Source: an uncultured Lachnospiraceae bacterium
Lineage (GTDB): Bacteria; Bacillota; Clostridia; Lachnospirales; Lachnospiraceae
DNA length: 64,000 nt
Direction of reading: 5' to 3'
Assembly: GCA_910584725.1 (NCBI GenBank)
Contig: CAJUBE010000005.1
Span: forward strand, 1 to 64,000
This document shows, piece after piece, positions 60,272 to 64,000 of this stretch. Position 1 is the stretch's first letter. Each line of letters starts with the position of its first letter. The translations under genes were made by a program, and so were the position numbers. A model generated the notes under the pieces. It was not told the origin of the DNA. It saw only the letters and a list, made by a program, of their open reading frames with translations, and did not search any database.

Positions 60272-60301
60272 ATTATATGTCATTTTTCCTCTTTTTTACA
60301 A
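60272..60301 (-). promoter_or_regulatory. Promoter of the antisense RNA
   Basis: Minus strand: -35 TTGTAA (plus 60296-60301), 18-bp spacer, perfect -10 TATAAT (plus 60272-60277). It is clearly stronger than the opposing toxin promoter. Confidence 0.65.
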
Positions 60302-60340
60302 TAGGTATTTTCCGCTGCACGGGCGTGTATACAAAAGAAA

Positions 60341-60362
60341 CAGCCCGGAAATTTCCGGGCTG
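60341..60362 (-). terminator. Intrinsic terminator of the HPr-like gene
   Basis: A 22-bp perfect palindrome, CAGCCCGGAAA / TTTCCGGGCTG, followed on the minus strand by TTTCTTTTG. Confidence 0.85.
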
Positions 60363-60399
60363 TTCGTGATTTCCATATGGATTTGAAGCGAAGCCACGT

Positions 60400-60630
60400 T
60401 TACATGATGTAGGGCTTCAATGCCGCCATAACCTCATCCGTGCCGTCTTCTGCGTGGATGTTCAGGTCGATGGGCTTGGACAGATCCAGGCTGAAGATGC
60501 CCATGATGGATTTCGCATCGATAACGTATCTGCCGGATACCAAGTCAAAATCATAATCAAACTTTGTGATATCGTTCACGAAAGATTTAACCTTATCGAT
60601 AGAATTTAAAGAAATCTGTACTGTTTTCAT
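60400..60630 (-). CDS. HPr-like protein lacking the active-site histidine (Crh-like)
   Basis: 76 aa. The second half matches HPr: RYVIDAKSIMGIFSLDLSKPIDLNI aligns with the K-S-I-M-G-V-M-S-L segment, so the regulatory Ser46 equivalent is kept. The first half lacks the G-I/L-H-A-R-P-A motif; the aligned stretch is NSIDKVKSFV, so there is no His15 for PEP-dependent phosphotransfer. This is the arrangement of Bacillus Crh, which works only through Ser46 phosphorylation with CcpA. A strong AAAGGAGG precedes ATG at plus 60630. A regulatory rather than transport role is inferred. Confidence 0.8.
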   Translation of the reverse strand: MKTVQISLNSIDKVKSFVNDITKFDYDFDLVSGRYVIDAKSIMGIFSLDLSKPIDLNIHAEDGTDEVMAALKPYIM

Positions 60631-60733
60631 TGCGGAATTACCTCCTTTGATTTTTATACCTTCTGGGTATTATACTAAATGTTGGAAGAGCAAAAGTCAA
60701 TGATAAAACAATACAAAAAATGCGGGGATTACT

Positions 60734-62119
60734 ATGAAAAGTGTAGCATTACATAATCTGGGCTGCAAGGTAAATGCCTATGAAATGGACTTTATGCAAC
60801 AAATGTTACAAGAAAAGGGATATAAAATTGTACCATTTGATGAAGCGGCCGACATCTATATTGTGAACACCTGTACGGTTACAAATATCGCGGACAGAAA
60901 GAGCAGACAGATGCTCCACCGGGCAAAAAAGAGGAATCCGGACGCGGTGGTGGTGGCGGTAGGATGTTATGTGCAGACCGGACAGGATACGCTTCTGAAG
61001 GACGGTGCCGTGGATCTGGCGATCGGAAACAACCGGAAAAAGGATCTGGTGGAGATATTGGAGACGTATCTGGAGAGTCGGGCAGCGGCGGAAACAGCAG
61101 CCGGAGCTGGGAGCCGGGGCGGTGCGGAAATGACTGTAAAGCAGGAAGATGTGCAGGCAGCGCCGATGATCGACACAATCGATATCGCCCATGCGCCCTA
61201 TGAGGAGATGACGCTCAAAACGACGGCGGAGCACACCCGCGCTTACATCAAGATTCAGGACGGGTGCAACCAGTTTTGTTCTTATTGTATTATTCCTTAT
61301 GCCAGAGGGCGGGTCAGAAGCCGCGTGGAGGCGGATATTTTGAGGGAAGCCCGGGGGATGGCGCAGACGGGCTACCGTGAGATTGTGCTGACGGGCATCC
61401 ACATCAGCTCCTACGGGGTTGACCGGGGCGGTGGCGAACTCGTCCGCCTGCTGGAAAAGCTTTCTGAAATAGAGGAGATTGCCAGGATTCGGCTCGGGTC
61501 TCTGGAGCCGGGGATTGTGACGGAGGAATTTGCGTCCCGCATCAGTGCTTTGCCGAAGGTATGTCCCCACTTTCATCTCTCCCTGCAGAGCGGCAGCGAT
61601 ACGGTGCTTCGCAGGATGAACAGGCGCTATGACACGGCGGGTTATTTCAGTGCGGTAGAGCGGCTGAGAGAATGTTATGCAAACCCGGCAATTACCACAG
61701 ACGTGATTGTGGGATTCCCGGGGGAGACGGAGGAAGAGTTTGCGCAGACGGAAAGGTTCCTTCGACGCGTGGGGTTTTATGAAATGCATATTTTTAAGTA
61801 TTCCAGGCGGCAGGGCACCCGCGCAGCCGCTATGGAGGGACAGCTTACGGAGGCCGAAAAAGCAGTGAGGAGCGAGCGCCTGATGGGGGTGGAGCGGGAA
61901 ATGTCCCGTGCGTACCGGGAGACATTCTTAGGGAAAACGGAGGAAGTGTTGTTCGAGGAGCTTCTGGAAAAAGAGGGGAAGCATTATTGGATTGGGCATA
62001 CCCCACGCTATTTAAAGGTGGCACGGGAGGCGGAGCCGGGAGAGAATCTGCGAAATTGTATGATCGACGGCAGACTGGCATCCTTTTTGTCGGAAGATGT
62101 TTTGCTGATCGGTGACTGA
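60734..62119 (+). CDS. mtaB: tRNA (N6-threonylcarbamoyladenosine-37-C2) methylthiotransferase MtaB
   Basis: 461 aa radical-SAM enzyme. The UPF0004 domain has three Cys (LGCKVNAYE, NTCTVTN, VGCYVQTG), the radical-SAM cluster is DGCNQFCSYCIIPYARGRVRSR, and a TRAM domain closes the C-terminus. The NTCTVTNIADRKSR form separates MtaB from MiaB and RimO. A ~35-residue Ala/Gly-rich insertion (SRAAAETAAGAGSRGGAEM) lies between the first two domains. It adds a methylthio group to t6A37 of ANN-decoding tRNAs. Confidence 0.92.
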   Translation: MKSVALHNLGCKVNAYEMDFMQQMLQEKGYKIVPFDEAADIYIVNTCTVTNIADRKSRQMLHRAKKRNPDAVVVAVGCYVQTGQDTLLKDGAVDLAIGNNRKKDLVEILETYLESRAAAETAAGAGSRGGAEMTVKQEDVQAAPMIDTIDIAHAPYEEMTLKTTAEHTRAYIKIQDGCNQFCSYCIIPYARGRVRSRVEADILREARGMAQTGYREIVLTGIHISSYGVDRGGGELVRLLEKLSEIEEIARIRLGSLEPGIVTEEFASRISALPKVCPHFHLSLQSGSDTVLRRMNRRYDTAGYFSAVERLRECYANPAITTDVIVGFPGETEEEFAQTERFLRRVGFYEMHIFKYSRRQGTRAAAMEGQLTEAEKAVRSERLMGVEREMSRAYRETFLGKTEEVLFEELLEKEGKHYWIGHTPRYLKVAREAEPGENLRNCMIDGRLASFLSEDVLLIGD

Positions 62120-62189
62120 GCGGAATGAAAACCGGCAATATGGTTTGTCGAAGAGCGCAGCAGGGCGCCGGACAGCCTTGAAATAGCCG

Positions 62190-62218
62190 TTGCTGTGGCA
62201 TTTTATTTGTGGTAATAT
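62190..62218 (+). promoter_or_regulatory. Promoter of the last solute-binding protein gene
   Basis: TTGCTG, 17-bp spacer, TAATAT, about 40 bp before the start codon. Confidence 0.55.
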
Positions 62219-62260
62219 ATACCATAAAGGTGTGAAGGGGATTTCGGAGGAATCGTTGGT

Positions 62261-63703
62261 ATGGCATTTCAAAAGAAAAAAGCGCTGCTCAGTGTTCTTT
62301 GTGCGGCGATCCTTATCTTTACAGTGGCAGGCTGCGGAAGCAAAACGCCGCTGGATCCGAAAAATCCCACTTCAATTACAGTGTGGACGTATTATAACGG
62401 CGACCAGCTGAGCGCCTTTGACAGTCTGGTGGAGGAGTTTAACGAGACCGTCGGCGCAGAGGAGGGAATTATCGTAAAGAGTGTCAGCCAAGGCTCGGTG
62501 AACGATTTGGAGGCAAATGTGCTCGCATCTGTGCAGGGGGAAGTCGGGGCTGACGAGGTGCCGAATATCTTTATGGCCTACGCGGATACGGCCTACACGA
62601 TTGACCAGATGGGTCAGGTTGTGGATCTGAAAGATTACCTGACGGAAGAAGAGAAAAGTGCCTATATTGACAGCTATATCAGAGAAGGGGATTTTGCGGG
62701 AACGGGAGAGATCAAGATTTTTCCCACGGCAAAATCTTTAGAGGTGTTGGTTTTAAATAAGACGGACTGGGATGTTTTCGCGGAGGCGACGGGCGCGTCC
62801 TATGATGATCTGGCGGATATAGAAGGGTTGGCGGCTACGGCCAGACGGTATTATGAGTGGACGGACGAAAAAACGCCTGATATCCCGGATGACGGCCGGG
62901 CGCTTTTTGGCCGGGACGCTATGGCGAACTACATGCTGATCGGCAGTATGCAGCTTGGTCAGGAGATTTTTGAAGTTTCCGACGGAAAGATGACGCTGCA
63001 TTTTGACAAGGCGGTGGCACGAAAACTCTGGGACAATTATTATATCCCTTTCATCAGAGGTTATTTTGCGGCGACAGGTCGTTTCCGCAGCGATGACATA
63101 AAGACGGGAAATATCATTGCTTATGTGGGATCCAGCTCAGGGGTGTCCTTTTTCCCGGAGGCGGTGAGCGTGAGCGATTCGGAGAGCTATCCCATTGAGA
63201 TGGATGTGCTCCCCTGTCCGCAGTTTGACGGCGGGAACTATGCAGTACAACAGGGCGCGGGTATGGTGGTGACCAAGGGAGAGGAGCCGGAGGTATACGC
63301 CTGCGTGGAATTTCTCAAGTGGTTTACGGCGGATGAGAGAAATATTAAGTTTTCCGTAGATTCCGGCTACCTGCCGGTGACGAAGACGGCCAATCATAAG
63401 GACGCGATTGTTGGCAGCGGTGCGCAGATTAAGGAGGGCATGTTAAAAACTTTGAATGTCGGTGTGGATATTGTCAACAGCAATGAAATGTATACGACGA
63501 AAGCGTTCGAGGGCGGTACAAAGGCAAGAAATATTCTGGAATACTCCCTCAGCGATAAAGCGGCGGCCGACAGGGAAACTGTAGTAAACAGAATGGCGCA
63601 GGGCCTGAGCATGGAAGAGTCAGTGGCGGAGTTTGAGCTGGATGATAATTTTGACGCATGGTATGAGGAAACGCTGCAGCGTCTGCAGGAGTTTGTCCAG
63701 TAG
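62261..63703 (+). CDS. ABC transporter-type solute-binding lipoprotein (family 1)
   Basis: 480 aa. Lipoprotein signal (lipobox VAGCGSK) and a family-1 sugar-binding fold (TSITVWTYYNGDQLSAFDSLVEEFNETVG ... EVPNIFMAYADTAYTIDQMGQVVDL ... GYLPVTKTANHKD). ATG 62261 follows GGAGG. Unlike the other two binding proteins here, the next gene is not a permease but a membrane sensor, 35 bp away. It may therefore act as a periplasmic-type ligand receptor for signalling rather than, or as well as, for import. Confidence 0.85.
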   Translation: MAFQKKKALLSVLCAAILIFTVAGCGSKTPLDPKNPTSITVWTYYNGDQLSAFDSLVEEFNETVGAEEGIIVKSVSQGSVNDLEANVLASVQGEVGADEVPNIFMAYADTAYTIDQMGQVVDLKDYLTEEEKSAYIDSYIREGDFAGTGEIKIFPTAKSLEVLVLNKTDWDVFAEATGASYDDLADIEGLAATARRYYEWTDEKTPDIPDDGRALFGRDAMANYMLIGSMQLGQEIFEVSDGKMTLHFDKAVARKLWDNYYIPFIRGYFAATGRFRSDDIKTGNIIAYVGSSSGVSFFPEAVSVSDSESYPIEMDVLPCPQFDGGNYAVQQGAGMVVTKGEEPEVYACVEFLKWFTADERNIKFSVDSGYLPVTKTANHKDAIVGSGAQIKEGMLKTLNVGVDIVNSNEMYTTKAFEGGTKARNILEYSLSDKAAADRETVVNRMAQGLSMEESVAEFELDDNFDAWYEETLQRLQEFVQ

Positions 63704-63738
63704 CGGCTTAGAGATAAGAGTAACGGGTGAGTACCGAT

Positions 63739-64000
63739 ATGTCGGAGCATAAACGAAGAGAGAGAACAATTTTTTGGATGGCGCTGCGCTCGCTGCTGGT
63801 AGTGCTGGCGGTGGAGATGCTGCTCATGGTGGGCAGTCTGGTGGCAGGGGGTGTGATTCAGACGCTCAACAGCAACTCGCGGGATATTCTGGCGAAGCAG
63901 GTGGAGAACAGAGGCAGTTATCTGACGAACAGCATGGCCTTAAACTGGTCAAATTTAAGTGGAATAGCCGATAAAATAAATGACTGTACACAGAAATATC
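63739..64000 (+). CDS. Membrane sensor protein, N-terminal part (cut by window end)
   Basis: 87 codons visible from ATG 63739: basic start (MSEHKRRERTIFWMALRS), one strong membrane helix (LLVVLAVEMLLMVGSLVAG), then the start of an extracellular domain (GVIQTLNSNSRDILAKQVENRGSYLTN). This pattern fits a sensor with a Cache-type domain, such as a histidine kinase, GGDEF protein or chemoreceptor. The output domain is beyond the window, so no firm call is possible. Confidence 0.6.
   Translation, partial: MSEHKRRERTIFWMALRSLLVVLAVEMLLMVGSLVAGGVIQTLNSNSRDILAKQVENRGSYLTNSMALNWSNLSGIADKINDCTQKY

Noticed and set aside
1..64000. CRISPR array, tRNA, rRNA or tmRNA genes
   Set aside because: I scanned for regularly spaced direct repeats and for tRNA cloverleaf landmarks (GGTTCGAATCC-type T arm with CCA) and saw none. 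The repeats present are dispersed hairpin elements, not spacer-separated units.

Overview
The window looks like a chromosomal segment of an anaerobic, low-G+C-lineage Firmicute, most likely a gut Lachnospiraceae (Clostridium cluster XIVa). The evidence is the hrcA-grpE-dnaK-dnaJ operon with a perfect CIRCE operator, the downstream order prmA / rsmE / nifS-like / thiI / mtaB, a DUF6465-type protein, AgrC-like GHKL and YesM/YesN-type two-component proteins, and many family-1 sugar ABC transporters. Coding G+C is moderate; the mobile region is visibly more AT-rich. No rRNA, tRNA or CRISPR array was recognised.

Region 1 (1-11.7 kb) is a sensor kinase, a deleted chemotaxis-receptor pseudogene, and an 8.9-kb decayed integrative element lodged in the cyclophilin gene. 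A displaced 3' end of that gene lies at 2200-2400 and the restored full-length gene at 11093-11614; 44 bp are identical between the two sites. The element holds an Rpn-like nuclease, a frameshifted ArdC/YodL-type protein, an SH3-domain secreted protein, an IS66 remnant, a lysozyme pseudogene, a serine-recombinase tail and a truncated tyrosine integrase.

Region 2 (11.7-24 kb): a GNAT acetyltransferase, a DMT exporter, an ammonium transporter fused to its own PII domain behind an attenuator-like leader, then an AraC regulator, a sugar ABC transporter (binding protein plus two permeases, no ATPase) and a GH2 beta-galactosidase.

Region 3 (24-45 kb): pyruvate kinase, a phosphoesterase/DUF4474 pair, an AEC transporter divergent from a PfkB sugar-phosphate kinase and glycerol kinase, then a second sugar ABC system with a GH4 alpha-galactosidase, a YesM/YesN sensor-regulator pair and a GH36 alpha-galactosidase. 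Together regions 2 and 3 form a galactoside-harvesting district: import of oligosaccharides, alpha- and beta-galactoside hydrolysis, and entry into lower glycolysis. An aminotransferase, a patatin-like lipase, undecaprenyl-diphosphatase and a histone-H1-like DUF6465 protein follow.

Region 4 (45-64 kb): the heat-shock operon, a DUF3048 lipoprotein / XpaC / TelA envelope-stress operon, translation and tRNA-modification genes (prmA, rsmE, cysteine desulfurase, thiI, mtaB), a probable type I toxin-antitoxin locus, a Crh-like HPr protein lacking the active-site histidine, and another solute-binding lipoprotein followed by a sensor cut off by the window edge.

The most unusual signal is non-coding. 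Many intergenic gaps contain multi-hairpin elements closed by a perfect 7-8 bp terminal stem. Several recur across the window, and copies differ by compensatory base changes. They sit between genes of operons, including both sides of dnaK and between a sugar-binding protein gene and its permease genes.
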